Positions 24,179-34,400 of a stretch of DNA of 64,000 nt are shown here, one piece after another (position 1 is the stretch's first letter; each line of letters starts with the position of its first letter). The stretch comes from Zoogloea sp. (lineage in GTDB: Bacteria; Pseudomonadota; Gammaproteobacteria; Burkholderiales; Rhodocyclaceae): assembly GCF_023150065.1 (NCBI RefSeq), contig NZ_JAKLLN010000021.1, positions 1-64,000 of the forward strand, written 5' to 3'. The position numbers and the translations under genes were made by a program. The notes beneath the pieces are model-generated. The model ran no database searches. It was not told the origin of the DNA and saw only the letters and a list, made by a program, of their open reading frames with translations.

Positions 24179-27007
24179 ATGAGCACGAACAAGTGGAAGA
24201 ACATGGACGCCGGCCTGCTGACGATGATCGCCAAGGTCGCCCGCAACGAAGCTCTCAGCGCGGCCGACGAGGTGTCCATTGCCGATTTTCTGAAGGGCTA
24301 TGCGGGGGCCGGCGCCGAGCCCGGCTTTGCCGGCGGCCCCAGCGGCGACGTGCGCGGCAGCAACAACCTGCTGCGCACCAACTGGTTCAACGGCCGCTAC
24401 CTCACCGCCGAGGCCTTGTCGCGCCAGGACGTGTATTTCGACACCCGCGCCCGCCTCGCAGCCCACGCCCAGATGCCCGGCATCGCCTGGGGCCTGGGCC
24501 TCTCCGCCGACGGCCTCAACAACACCCCCATCGACACCGAGGGGCGCTTTGGCGGCCTGCCCTCCAGCCGCACGATCACCCTGCGCCGGGGCCTCGCCTT
24601 CGACCACATCGGCCGCCCCATCCTGGTGTCCACGCCCTTCAGCTTCAGCATCGACCAGCTCATCGGCGCCTATCGCAAGACACCCCAGAAGGTGGTGGGC
24701 GGCGGAGTGGATTTCATGCCCTGCGTGTGCCTGGTGAATGACCCGGCCGGCCCCACCGGCGGCAGCGCGGCCCTGCCCTCCGGCCCCTTCCTGCTGATCA
24801 TCCAGCCCGGCGAAACGGAGGAAGGTGGCGCCAAGGTAATGGGCGAGATCTGCGGCGGCGCGGCCTCGGCCAACTGCCGCGCCGACACCTGGCGGGGCGG
24901 CTTCGGGCTGTCCCTGGTGCGCTTTCCGGTGGAGCTGCCCTTCCGCCAGGATCTGCAGTCCGCCTGGGATCTGCGCGGCACCCTGTCGGCCTACTTCTTC
25001 GACGTCTTCGAGCACCCCCTGTGGAAACGCTGGGACCCGGACTTTGCCACCGCCGGCCCCTTCTGCGCCGACACCGGCCCCGGCCGCCACGACGCCGCCG
25101 CCATCGCCCTGGCCATGGTTTACCTGGGCGAGGACGGCAGCGTGCTGTTCATGGACCAGTGGATTCCCCGCCGCACCATCTGCGACACCCCGGCCGAGGA
25201 CTGGCACCGCACCCGCTTCGGCGCCCCGCCCCGGGCCGCCGCCTGGGCGCGCATCCACCAGTTCCAGTGCATGCTCTCCGAGAGCCTGCTCAAGCGGGCC
25301 TCCAACGCCGACAACGGCAACCTCTTCCTGCGCGGCTTCCGGCACATTCCGCCCATCGGCTTCCTGCCCGTCAAGCCCGGCCCCGCCAACGCCGAGCGGC
25401 CCATGGGCATCCCCCTTTTCGACAGGCTGCTGGGTGCCACCCAGGGCGCCCAGTGGCTGGTCTCGCCCCTGGTGCGCAATGCCCTCGGGCAGGCGGAGGA
25501 CTACTTCCAGGGCACCCGGGTGATCACCTACGGGGTGGTCGCCCTGCACGACGACGACATCCTCGAAGACCTGGCCAACGTCTTCGACAAGGACCCGATC
25601 CAGCTCAGCCTGCGCCCGCCCCGCAGCAACCCCGACCCTGCCACCGGCGCTGCCGGCACCGGCACCTTCAAGCCGTCCCTGTACCAGGCGGGCACGGTGC
25701 AGACCGCCAACACGGCCGCCCTGCCCGGCATCCTGGGCGTGCTGGCCAACCTCTTCGACGTGCTGGGCATGGACGAGCTGGTGAATCGGCGCACCGAGAT
25801 CGTCAAGCTGGTGGTGCCCCTGCAGGGGCTCACCCGGCAGCACCCGCTGGTCGGCCGCCTGCAGGAAGACGCCCTCAACCAGGCCCAGTCCTGGGGCGTG
25901 AACCCCCTGCTCACCGCAGCCAACCCCCTGGGCCAGCTGGGCACCCTCAACGACACGGCCGAAGCCCTGGCCGGCCTGGTGGCGCGCCTCGGGCTGGACA
26001 TGCTGCCGCGGCATTTCGTGGTGTATGTCAAACAGCGCCTGGTGCTGCTCGACCTGCTGTTCTACCTGCTGGAGATCCTCCAGTTCCTGCTCAACTTCAT
26101 GCGCGAGATCCAGAGCCTGGGCAGCACCGCTAACACCGGCAGCACCGGCAACGCCCAGGCCAGCGTGTCCACCGAGCAGGTGCGCACCCAGTACCTGCGC
26201 CAGCCGGCCGAGAAGCGCGCCATGGTGGAAGCCATCATGGCCGAGCCCGACGTGCAGGCCAGCATTGTGCGGGCGGCCGATCTGAGCGGCTCCGGCATCG
26301 CCGTGACCACCCGCAACCAGGCCTTCCTGGACAAGGTGCAGAGCACCGAAGCGTCCCTCGCCAACACCATCGCCGACCCCGCCGAGCGCAAGCGCGTCGC
26401 CCTGGGCCAGGTGGCCGACAGCTACGCCACCGAATACCCGGACTACCAGCTCGTCCAGGTGCTCGCCGCCGTGCAGCCCCAGCACACGCTCAACGTGGTG
26501 AGCCAGCTGTCGGTGAGCCGCAGCGCCGAGCTCAAGCGCACCCTCGCCGACGACCTGGTTCAGGACGGCCCCGCCGTGCTCAAGTCCGACGAGGCCCGGC
26601 CCCTCTACACCGACCTCAAGTCCAGCCTCGAAAACCGCAAGGTGGCCGACTATGTGGAAGCCAGCGACAGCCCGCTGACGGTGAAGGAAGTGCTGGCCCG
26701 CTCTCCCGAAGACGCCGAGAAGCTGCTCGGCGCCGAGGGCTACACCGAGTTCCGCAAGCGCTACCAGGCCGACCGGGCGGCCGCCATCGTCGGCGCCGAG
26801 GCCCTCGCCAAGGGCGTGCCGGACGAACTGGCGGTGAAGGTGGAGGCCGGCATCCAGGCCGGCAAGCCGGCCGAGAGCGTGGTCGAGACGCTGAAGGCCG
26901 AAACCGCCGCCAACAGCGCCAGCCGCCCGGCCCTCGACCAGACCGCCACCCTGCTGCGCATCACCGGCGGCCAGGCCGGCTTCCTCAAACTGGTGAAGCG
27001 CACCTGA
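24179..27007 (+). CDS. eCIS-associated protein with AED/GxxWGL N-terminal domain (b) and long helical tail
   Basis: 942 residues from the ATG at 24179 with GGAGG upstream; longer open frame upstream belongs to the other gene's shadow. Residues 65-108 repeat the motif of the previous protein (W-F-N-G-R-Y-L-T-A-E...R-L-A-A-H...G-I-A-W-G-L). The middle (about 150-560) looks globular, and includes a stretch with a hydrophobic helix near residues 600-640 (L-L-D-L-L-F-Y-L-L-E-I-L). The last 300 residues are charged and helical, probably coiled coil. No enzymatic motif. Perhaps a large baseplate or fibre component. Confidence 0.58.
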   Translation: MSTNKWKNMDAGLLTMIAKVARNEALSAADEVSIADFLKGYAGAGAEPGFAGGPSGDVRGSNNLLRTNWFNGRYLTAEALSRQDVYFDTRARLAAHAQMPGIAWGLGLSADGLNNTPIDTEGRFGGLPSSRTITLRRGLAFDHIGRPILVSTPFSFSIDQLIGAYRKTPQKVVGGGVDFMPCVCLVNDPAGPTGGSAALPSGPFLLIIQPGETEEGGAKVMGEICGGAASANCRADTWRGGFGLSLVRFPVELPFRQDLQSAWDLRGTLSAYFFDVFEHPLWKRWDPDFATAGPFCADTGPGRHDAAAIALAMVYLGEDGSVLFMDQWIPRRTICDTPAEDWHRTRFGAPPRAAAWARIHQFQCMLSESLLKRASNADNGNLFLRGFRHIPPIGFLPVKPGPANAERPMGIPLFDRLLGATQGAQWLVSPLVRNALGQAEDYFQGTRVITYGVVALHDDDILEDLANVFDKDPIQLSLRPPRSNPDPATGAAGTGTFKPSLYQAGTVQTANTAALPGILGVLANLFDVLGMDELVNRRTEIVKLVVPLQGLTRQHPLVGRLQEDALNQAQSWGVNPLLTAANPLGQLGTLNDTAEALAGLVARLGLDMLPRHFVVYVKQRLVLLDLLFYLLEILQFLLNFMREIQSLGSTANTGSTGNAQASVSTEQVRTQYLRQPAEKRAMVEAIMAEPDVQASIVRAADLSGSGIAVTTRNQAFLDKVQSTEASLANTIADPAERKRVALGQVADSYATEYPDYQLVQVLAAVQPQHTLNVVSQLSVSRSAELKRTLADDLVQDGPAVLKSDEARPLYTDLKSSLENRKVADYVEASDSPLTVKEVLARSPEDAEKLLGAEGYTEFRKRYQADRAAAIVGAEALAKGVPDELAVKVEAGIQAGKPAESVVETLKAETAANSASRPALDQTATLLRITGGQAGFLKLVKRT

Positions 27008-27017
27008 CGCCACCGCC

Positions 27018-28589
27018 ATGAACGACGTCGTCGACATCGGCCAGCTGTCCACCCGCATCCGCAGCGCGGACGCGGAGCACGCCCAGGCGCTTGCCGGGCA
27101 GGTGCGCCAGCTGGCCGACCGGCACCTGGCCCGGGCCATGGAGGGCACAGGCAGCCGCGCCCTGGCCCGCGCCCACCTGCCCGCCGGCGCCGTGGTTGCG
27201 GTGCAGCGCCTCGACCTGCAGCTCAAGGTGGCCGCCGACGTACCCGTCCATGAACTCGCCGCCGGCTGGGCCGCCGCCTTCGAGGCCGGCCTGGTCCGCC
27301 TGCTGGCCACCATACCGCCCGGTGACGTGGACGACGATGCCCCCGCCGTGTGGTTTGCCGACCCCTGGGCCGCCGAGCAGCGTCACCTGGAACGCCGCCT
27401 CGCCGGCATGGCCGACGCCTGGTGGGCCCCGGATCTGGCCGGGGACGACGACACCTCCGCCGCATCCAACGCGCTGGCCCCCCTCGACGCCTTCTCCATC
27501 CTGCAGCGCTGGCTGCGCCGCGACCCGGCCCGCACGGTGAGCACCCTGGCCGGCATGGCCCGCGCCGACGCCCGCGCAAGCACCCTGCTCACCCCTGGCG
27601 AGGCCGCCAGCTTCACCCGCATGCTGCTCCAGCAGCTTGCCGCCCCGGATGCCGCTGGCCCGCAAGGCACCGCCGCCGCCCCCGACGGACCGGGCAGCCG
27701 GGAGCCCCGGACAACCCTCCAGAGTGCCCCCTCGGCGGCGGACATGCTTCCAGCCCACCTCCAGGCGGCCTTCGCACGCCTCGGCCGGCATCACCAGCGC
27801 CTTGTCACCCACGCGGCCAGCAGCAAGGCCGTCGCCCCCTGGCTCGTCGCCCTGCTGCTGGCCGAAGCCCCCTCCCTCAGCAAGCTGCCGGCGGCAATGC
27901 TGGCGGGCCTGCTGGAACGTGTCACCACCGCGCGCCCCGACCCCGCGCCGGTGGCCCCCTCCGCAGCGCCCCCAGCGGCGGCCAGTCAATCCACCACCGG
28001 GCCTGCCGAAGCGCTCCCCAACGCCACTGCCCAACATGCAGTGAACGCAGGCGGGCTCCTGCTCCTGCTGCGCCCGCTGGTGCGCCTGGGCCTGTTGCCT
28101 GCCCCCGAACACCTGGGCACCGCCCTCGGCGACCTGGCCCTGTGCGCCCTGCGCCGGGCCTTCGCCCCCCTGCCGCCCGGCGAACGGGCCGTGGCTGAAG
28201 AGCGGGAGCGCCCGCTGCTCAGCGTGTTTGCCCCGGAATGCGACTGGCGCACGCCCATCGCCCTGATCCCCCTGCACGATCCGGCCGCCGCCCACGCACT
28301 GCTCGATGCCCTGGTCGCCGCCATCCCCGCCGACATTGCCGCCGCTCCGGGGGCCCTGCGCCAGGTCTTCGGGCCGCTGCCCCCGGCCTTCCCGACCCAG
28401 GCCGACACCCACCTGGCGCGCCTGCTGCTGCGCCCCGGCCTGCTCGGCGTCACTCCTTGGGATGCCGAGCTGAGCTGGCCCCTCGCCAGCATCGACCTGG
28501 CCCTGCGCCGCGCCGGCTGGGACCAGGACCCGGGCTGGCTGCCCTGGCTCGGGCGCAGCGTTCGCCTGCGCTTCGGAGACCCGTCATGA
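27018..28589 (+). CDS. Probable CIS tape-measure protein (Afp14-like)
   Basis: 523 residues. The N-terminus resembles contractile-injection-system tape-measure proteins: an early conserved helix, then R-L-D-L-Q-L-K-V near 63-70 in the place of the family's basic-x-LDL strand. Later come W-L-R-R-D-P near 172, Pro/Ala-rich linkers and helical blocks. It lies directly before the AAA ATPase, as Afp14 precedes Afp15. Length would set tube length. The assignment rests on weak motif similarity plus order. Confidence 0.6.
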   Translation: MNDVVDIGQLSTRIRSADAEHAQALAGQVRQLADRHLARAMEGTGSRALARAHLPAGAVVAVQRLDLQLKVAADVPVHELAAGWAAAFEAGLVRLLATIPPGDVDDDAPAVWFADPWAAEQRHLERRLAGMADAWWAPDLAGDDDTSAASNALAPLDAFSILQRWLRRDPARTVSTLAGMARADARASTLLTPGEAASFTRMLLQQLAAPDAAGPQGTAAAPDGPGSREPRTTLQSAPSAADMLPAHLQAAFARLGRHHQRLVTHAASSKAVAPWLVALLLAEAPSLSKLPAAMLAGLLERVTTARPDPAPVAPSAAPPAAASQSTTGPAEALPNATAQHAVNAGGLLLLLRPLVRLGLLPAPEHLGTALGDLALCALRRAFAPLPPGERAVAEERERPLLSVFAPECDWRTPIALIPLHDPAAAHALLDALVAAIPADIAAAPGALRQVFGPLPPAFPTQADTHLARLLLRPGLLGVTPWDAELSWPLASIDLALRRAGWDQDPGWLPWLGRSVRLRFGDPS

Positions 28590-30496
28590 CCGGCCCCCGC
28601 GGCAGCGCCCTGCTCGACCTGTGGCTGGCCCTGGCCGCCGGTCGCCTGCTGCTGCGCCGACCCGATGACCCGGGCCTGCTGCGCCTGGCCGCCCCCCATC
28701 TGGCCACCGGCACGCCCCAGCTCCTGGCCGAAGCCATCGCCAGCGGCGCCGACACCCTGTTCTCCGCCCTCGAAGCCCGGCCCGATGCCGAACCCCTGGC
28801 CCGCATCGCCGGTGGCTGCCGGCTGTCCGGCTTCGACCTGGACCTGCTCGCCCTGGCCGTGCTGCCCTGCTTCGACGAAGACGCCGCCGGCACCCTCACC
28901 GCCCTCACCGGCGGGCCGCGGCGGGTGCCCGTGGGGCTGGCCCTCAAGCTGCTGTTCGGGGATGTGGCCGACCCGCTGGCAGTGCGCAGCGCCCTGCGCG
29001 CCTCGCCCCTGTGGCACACCGGCCTGATCCGCCCGGACGAAGCCCGGCGGCCCCTGCTGGAACGCCGCCTCGACCCCACCGAAACCCTGCTCGCCGGCCT
29101 CGACGGCCTGGCCCCGGCCGAGGTGGGCACCGGCTGGCAGGTACGTCAGCTCGTGCCCCCGGCCCGCCCGGCGGCCAGCATCCGCCGCGCCGCCGGCCTG
29201 ATCGCCGACATACCGGGCGTGTGCCTGCACCTCTCGGGCCAGGCGGAACGCGCCGAGGAGGTGCTGGCCGTGGCCGCCGCGCCGGCGCCCGCCCTGGTGC
29301 TCGACGCCCCTGACGACAGCACGCCCGCGCCCTGGGCCGAGGCCCACCTGCTGCATCTCGCCACCGGCGCCCGGGTGGCCCTGCGCACCGGCGCCGGGCA
29401 GCTCGGCGCCTCGGGTGCAGTACCGCCGGCCATGGTCATCGCCCCGCCCAGCTTTTCCCTGCACGGCCCCGGGGCTCACCTGCGCCGCCTCGAAGTGGGC
29501 AGCAGCGACCCCCTCGAACTGGCCGACGCCTGGCAGCAGACCCTGGGCTGCAGCCAGGCCGACGCCGACGAGCTGGCCGGCCGCAACTGGATAGACGACG
29601 ACACCCCGGCCCTGGTCGCCGCGGCCCTGCCCGCCGACGCCGGCCTGCCCGAAGTCCTCGACGAGCTGTCACGCCTGACCCCGCCCCGCGCCCTGCGCCT
29701 GGCCACCCGGTCGACACCGGCGGTGGAGTGGGCACGGCTGGTCTTGCCGCCCCAGACCCGCGACCGCCTCGAGGACCTGATCCGCAGGGTGCGCCGGCGC
29801 GTCAGCGTGCAGCTGCGCTGGGGCATGAGCACCGGCCGGCGCGGCCGCTCGGTGATCGGCCTGCTGTACGGCGAATCCGGCACCGGCAAGACCCTCGCCG
29901 CCGAAGCCGTGGCCACCCGCCTGCACCTGCCCATGCTGTCGGTGGACCTCTCCCTGGTGGTGTCCAAGTACATCGGCGAGACCGAGAAGAACCTCTCCGA
30001 CCTCTTCGCCGCCGCCGAGGGTTACGCCGCCCTGCTCTTCTTCGACGAGGCCGACGCCCTCTTCGGCAAGCGCACCAACGTGCAGGACGCCCACGACCGC
30101 TACGCCAACATCGAGGTGAATTACCTGCTGCAGCGCCTCGAATCCTTCGAGGGCTGCGCCCTGCTCGCCACCAACCTGATGCAGGGCGTCGACGACGCCT
30201 TCATGCGGCGCTTCGACCAGGTGGTGCACTTCCCCCGCCCGGGGGTGGCCGAGCGCAATGCCATCTGGCGCGGGCAGCTCCCCGCCAGCCACCTGGCCCC
30301 GCAGATTTCGATCGAGCAGCTGGCCGAGCGCTTCGAGCTCACCGGCGGCGAGATCCGCAATGCTGCCCTGTCGGCAGCCTTCAAGGCCGCCGACGGCGGT
30401 ACGGTGGTCACGGACGGCCTGATCGATGCCGCCGTGGCCGAAGAGTTCAGCAAACAGGGCCGGCCGTTCCCGCGCCGGCAGGGAGCCTCTCCATGA
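28586..30496 (+). CDS. eCIS AAA+ ATPase (Afp15-like)
   Basis: 636 residues from the ATG at 28586 (ATGA overlap). The C-terminal AAA+ module is clear: Walker A G-E-S-G-T-G-K-T near residue 430, Walker B L-L-F-F-D-E-A-D near 485, sensor-1 region L-L-A-T-N-L and arginine-finger segment F-M-R-R-F-D near 535. The N-terminal 400 residues are a variable helical domain. Afp15/PVC15 homologues are needed to assemble particles; the exact step is not settled. Confidence 0.92.
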   Translation: MTGPRGSALLDLWLALAAGRLLLRRPDDPGLLRLAAPHLATGTPQLLAEAIASGADTLFSALEARPDAEPLARIAGGCRLSGFDLDLLALAVLPCFDEDAAGTLTALTGGPRRVPVGLALKLLFGDVADPLAVRSALRASPLWHTGLIRPDEARRPLLERRLDPTETLLAGLDGLAPAEVGTGWQVRQLVPPARPAASIRRAAGLIADIPGVCLHLSGQAERAEEVLAVAAAPAPALVLDAPDDSTPAPWAEAHLLHLATGARVALRTGAGQLGASGAVPPAMVIAPPSFSLHGPGAHLRRLEVGSSDPLELADAWQQTLGCSQADADELAGRNWIDDDTPALVAAALPADAGLPEVLDELSRLTPPRALRLATRSTPAVEWARLVLPPQTRDRLEDLIRRVRRRVSVQLRWGMSTGRRGRSVIGLLYGESGTGKTLAAEAVATRLHLPMLSVDLSLVVSKYIGETEKNLSDLFAAAEGYAALLFFDEADALFGKRTNVQDAHDRYANIEVNYLLQRLESFEGCALLATNLMQGVDDAFMRRFDQVVHFPRPGVAERNAIWRGQLPASHLAPQISIEQLAERFELTGGEIRNAALSAAFKAADGGTVVTDGLIDAAVAEEFSKQGRPFPRRQGASP

Positions 30497-31386
30497 CCGA
30501 CATCGCCACCATCCTGAGCCAGGCCAGGACCAAGCTCACCACCTGGCAGGCCGAAGCCGCCAGCGCCGCCGCCAGCGGCGCCTCGCAAACCCAGTCTGCC
30601 GACGCCGCCTGGGACGCCGTGGCCGCCATTGAGGCCGCCACCAACCACGCCGAAGGCCTGCGCACCCAGGTGCTGGCCCGCAACGACACCCTGGCCGCCG
30701 CCCTGGCCGCCCGCAGCGCCGCTCTCGCCGAAGCCGAGCTGGCCCGCAGCGACGGCGGCACCCCGCCCCTGGCCGACGCCACCGCCACCGCCCTGCGCGG
30801 CGCCGTAGCCACCGCCGCCGGCGTCACCCCGGCCACCAAGCTCGACGGCGCGGACTACAAGACCGCCGTCAGCACCGTGGACACCGCCATCGCCGCCCTC
30901 GACGACACCGCCCTCAACGACCTCGCCGCCGCCCTGCTGACCCTCGAAACCAAGCTGCAGGACTACGAAGACGCCGAAGCCCTGGCCGAAGCCGCCCTCA
31001 CCGCCGCCGAGACCGCGCCGGCCATCATCGCCAACGACCTGCACCGGGCGCTGGTGCAGCGCGAAGCCGCCACCACCCTGGCCAGTGCCGGCAACAAGCC
31101 CGCCGCCGTGCTCGCCTACGTGGACTACCAGGCCGCCCGCAGCCGCCTCACCGCGGCCACCGCCGCCGCCGTGGCCACCAAGCTGCAGACCGACTGGAAC
31201 ACCGCCCGCGACGCCCAGCTCTCTGCCGCCGCCGACCTCCTCTCCGCCCAGCTCGCCGTCATCCAGGGCCAGCTGGCCCTGGCCCGCAAACGGGCCGAGA
31301 TGACGGCCAAGCTCGCCACCCGCGATGTGGTCGCCAGCGCCGCCGTGGACGCCGTGCTCAACCCGCCCGCCCCGCCGGGGCCGTAG
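30493..31386 (+). CDS. Alanine-rich coiled-coil protein of the eCIS operon
   Basis: 297 residues from the ATG at 30493 (ATGA overlap with the ATPase). Almost entirely helical, Ala-rich, with heptad-like spacing of Leu/Ala and many Glu/Lys/Arg, so a long coiled coil is likely. No signal peptide, no known domain. Located between the assembly ATPase and the cargo genes. Possible roles: scaffold, second tape-measure-like element, or cargo-loading factor. These are guesses from position. Confidence 0.55.
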   Translation: MTDIATILSQARTKLTTWQAEAASAAASGASQTQSADAAWDAVAAIEAATNHAEGLRTQVLARNDTLAAALAARSAALAEAELARSDGGTPPLADATATALRGAVATAAGVTPATKLDGADYKTAVSTVDTAIAALDDTALNDLAAALLTLETKLQDYEDAEALAEAALTAAETAPAIIANDLHRALVQREAATTLASAGNKPAAVLAYVDYQAARSRLTAATAAAVATKLQTDWNTARDAQLSAAADLLSAQLAVIQGQLALARKRAEMTAKLATRDVVASAAVDAVLNPPAPPGP

Positions 31387-31423
31387 CCGGGGCTGCCACA
31401 CCCGAGGCCCGAGTGCCCACGCC

Positions 31424-34400
31424 ATGAGCCGCAGCCCGCCCCTCGCTGATCCCAGGCCAACGCGATGCGCCAGCAAGGCACCAGCGCCGGAAGCAAGCCA
31501 CTCGGTCGAGTCAGCCCCCGCAGCGGAGGCCACCGGGCTCTCCACCCACATCGACCAGCGGGCTGGGGGTGTCGGCACGGCCCCACCCCCGGCCACTCCA
31601 TCAGCACCCCGGGGTGGGAATCAGGCCGATTACCTGCAGCGCCGGCTCGGATCACCTCCCGGGTCCGGCCCGGCGCTCCCCCAGCGCAATATGCTCGAAC
31701 GACTGTTCGGGGAGCCTCTCGGCACGCTCGACCTGGCCTTCGGCGTTGCCGCCCCGGGCGGGCAGCGCAATGCCCATGCGGCGGCCCGGGGCAGCCGTGT
31801 CGAGTTTGCCGATCAAGCCCCACCCGTCGATCTCCTGGCCCATGAACTGGCCCACACGGTGCAGGCCCGGCGTGGCGCCGGAGGGGCCGGTGACAGTCGC
31901 GACAGCCTGGAGGCGGAAGCCCGTCTGGCGGCGCGCAGCGTTTCCGGCGGCACCCCGGTGCGACTCAGGGGCCGTGCCGCCGACGCCTGGCTCTATGACA
32001 CGCCGGCCTCCCCACAGGGAGCGGACGCCCTGCGCGCCGCCTTGAATCCGCCGGGCGACCAGGGCTTTTCCAGCACCCGCGTGCTCTCCATCCTGCGGGA
32101 GAACGCCGCCCCCGCCGACATGGCCCGCCTGCGCGCTGCGTACGGCGCCAACTTCTTTCGCGATCTCAAGCGCCGCCTCACCGACACGACCTGGGGCGAA
32201 GCCCGCGCCTACCTGGGCGCCCAGCTCACCCTGGCCGAGAACATCCAGACCCGCACCGGCATCCTGATCGACGATCAGGCCGGGGTCTTCGAGACCCTGG
32301 AGCGCTGGCCGGACGACGACGCATTGCGCATGATCGAGGACGCCCAGGGCATCGCTGCCCCTGCCCCTGCCGCTGCCTCCGGTGTTGCGCCAGCTATCGC
32401 GGCGCCAGCGCCCACCGCCCGGGCAAGCTGGGCCGAGGTGCAGGATGCCTTGAGCCACGCCCTCGATGCCGACGGCCAGTACCGGGCCACGCAGATCCTG
32501 CTGGGAAAGGCAGAGCGCGCCCGCGCCAACCAGCCCCCGCCGCCACCGGGCACCCCCGCCCGGGAAGACGCCGTGTCGAAGCAACGGGTGGCCTATGCCC
32601 TTGCCCGCATCGTCTCGGCCGAAGCCGCCGGGCGTGCCCGCGATGCCTTCCTGGCCATCGCCGATCTGAACGCAGCCCAGCGGGCCGCCCTGCGCCCACG
32701 CCTGGACGGTGGCAGCTGGCCGCGGCTGGGTGCCGCGATGGACAGGGTGCGGGCGATTGCCGGCGAGCCCGACGATGCCGCGGCCCTGGCGCAGGCCTTG
32801 CGCGGCGCCGGCGACGGAAGCGGCGAGATCTCTCCGGCGATGCTTGAGCACGCGGCCGGGCGGGCCGGTGCCATGATCGCCAATGCACGGGCCCGGCTCG
32901 CCGCCCTGCCGCCGACCTCCAGCGAAGAACGCAACCGCATCACCGCCGAACTGGAAAGCCTGGAACGGCGCTTCCACGAAGGGACGCTGGTGCAGTCCCT
33001 GTACTTCGCCTCCCATGAAACCGGTAGCGCAACCCTTAAGGCCCTGGGCACACCCGAAGAGCAGGCGGCCCAGTTCACCATCAACAAGGTGGGCAACTTC
33101 GACGAACTCCTCGCCTTCATCCGCAAGGTGCCGGCTGCACGGCGCCTCGCCATCACCGAGTCACCGTGGTACCAGCCCAAGCTGACCCAGGTGATGGGCA
33201 TCAACCCGGACACGGCGCGGATGAACCTGCTGCTGGCCGCGCTTTACGAAGGCAACCCGCAACTCGCCAATACGGATTTTCTGCGCCAACAGCAGGCCAT
33301 GCTGGACGCCTACGACATCGAACGGGCGTGGAACCCGGATGACCCGGTGCCGGTGTGGATCACCCTGTCCCGCAAGAGCCCGGCCCGCCTCCAGGCCCTG
33401 GTGGAGCTGATGCGGTTTCAGCCCGACGCGGAGAAGAAGACCGCCCCGCCACTGTATGCCCTGCTCCAGCGCCTGGAAGCCGGCATCACGCGGGAACGCA
33501 TCCTGGCCCGGCGCCTGCGGCGGGGGCTCGCCGGTGACGGCGCAACGCTGCTCCGGGAAGACGCCATCAAGGTTCGCGGCAGCATAGCCACAGCGCAGAT
33601 CGACAACCCCCGGGCCTTCATCGAACTCGTCATCAACACGCCGGCAGCCCAGGCCGAGCTGCGCCGCGGCATGGTGATCCGGCGCCGGCTGACAGAGAAC
33701 CCGAGCCTGCCTGTGTCCGACGAAGATCGTGATCTTGCCGCCATGTACGATGCAGCCCGCCAGGCCGCGGCGCAGATCGGCGACAAGGACGCCGCCCTGC
33801 GTGAGGCCTTCGAGAACGTGGCCTTCGGCGAGCCGGACCTGCGCAGCGCCCACGCCGGCCAGGACCCCGCCGTGGAAGCCGACTTCATGCACTACCGGCT
33901 GGAAGAGCGCCTCGCTGCCGTGCGCACCCGGGGTTCCCGGGCCACTACCGACAGCCTGAGCTGGGCCGGGCCGACGGTGGACGAGAATGCCGCGCGCTTC
34001 CGCGTTTATTACGACCAGGTGCGCCTGCGCGGCATCGGCCGCCCCGAGCTGGCCCAGCTGGCGGATTTTTACTACCGGACGATGGCGGCGCTGGATGCCT
34101 TTGCACCCGCCAACCGGGCCTTCGCCGCCACCGCGGCACAGCTTGTGGCGGCGGTGGCGGCCACCGTGGTGGTCTCCGCCGCCAGCGGGGGCAGCCTCGG
34201 GCCGGTAGCCGTCGGCGCCCTCGCGGCCTTCATCGGCGGCGCCAGCGCGGGGCTTACCGGCGCCGCCATCCGCGGCAACTCCACCTCCGGCGAAATGCTC
34301 ACCGATGTGGCCACCGGGGCGGTGGAAGGAGCGGTCTCGGTGGTGGGCTCGGCCCTGGCGGCAAAGGCGGTCCACGGCGCCACCGCCGGCCGAGCTGCCG

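Noticed and set aside
24140-27313. Very long antisense open frame (1057 codons) and similar ones at 7041-8618, 17925-20174, 20639-22864, 33161-35962, 37963-40719 and 54156-56855
   Set aside because: They mirror genes with clear families on the other strand. In GC-rich DNA stop codons are rare in these frames; the translations are Gly/Ala/Gln/His-rich with no motifs and no ribosome sites.
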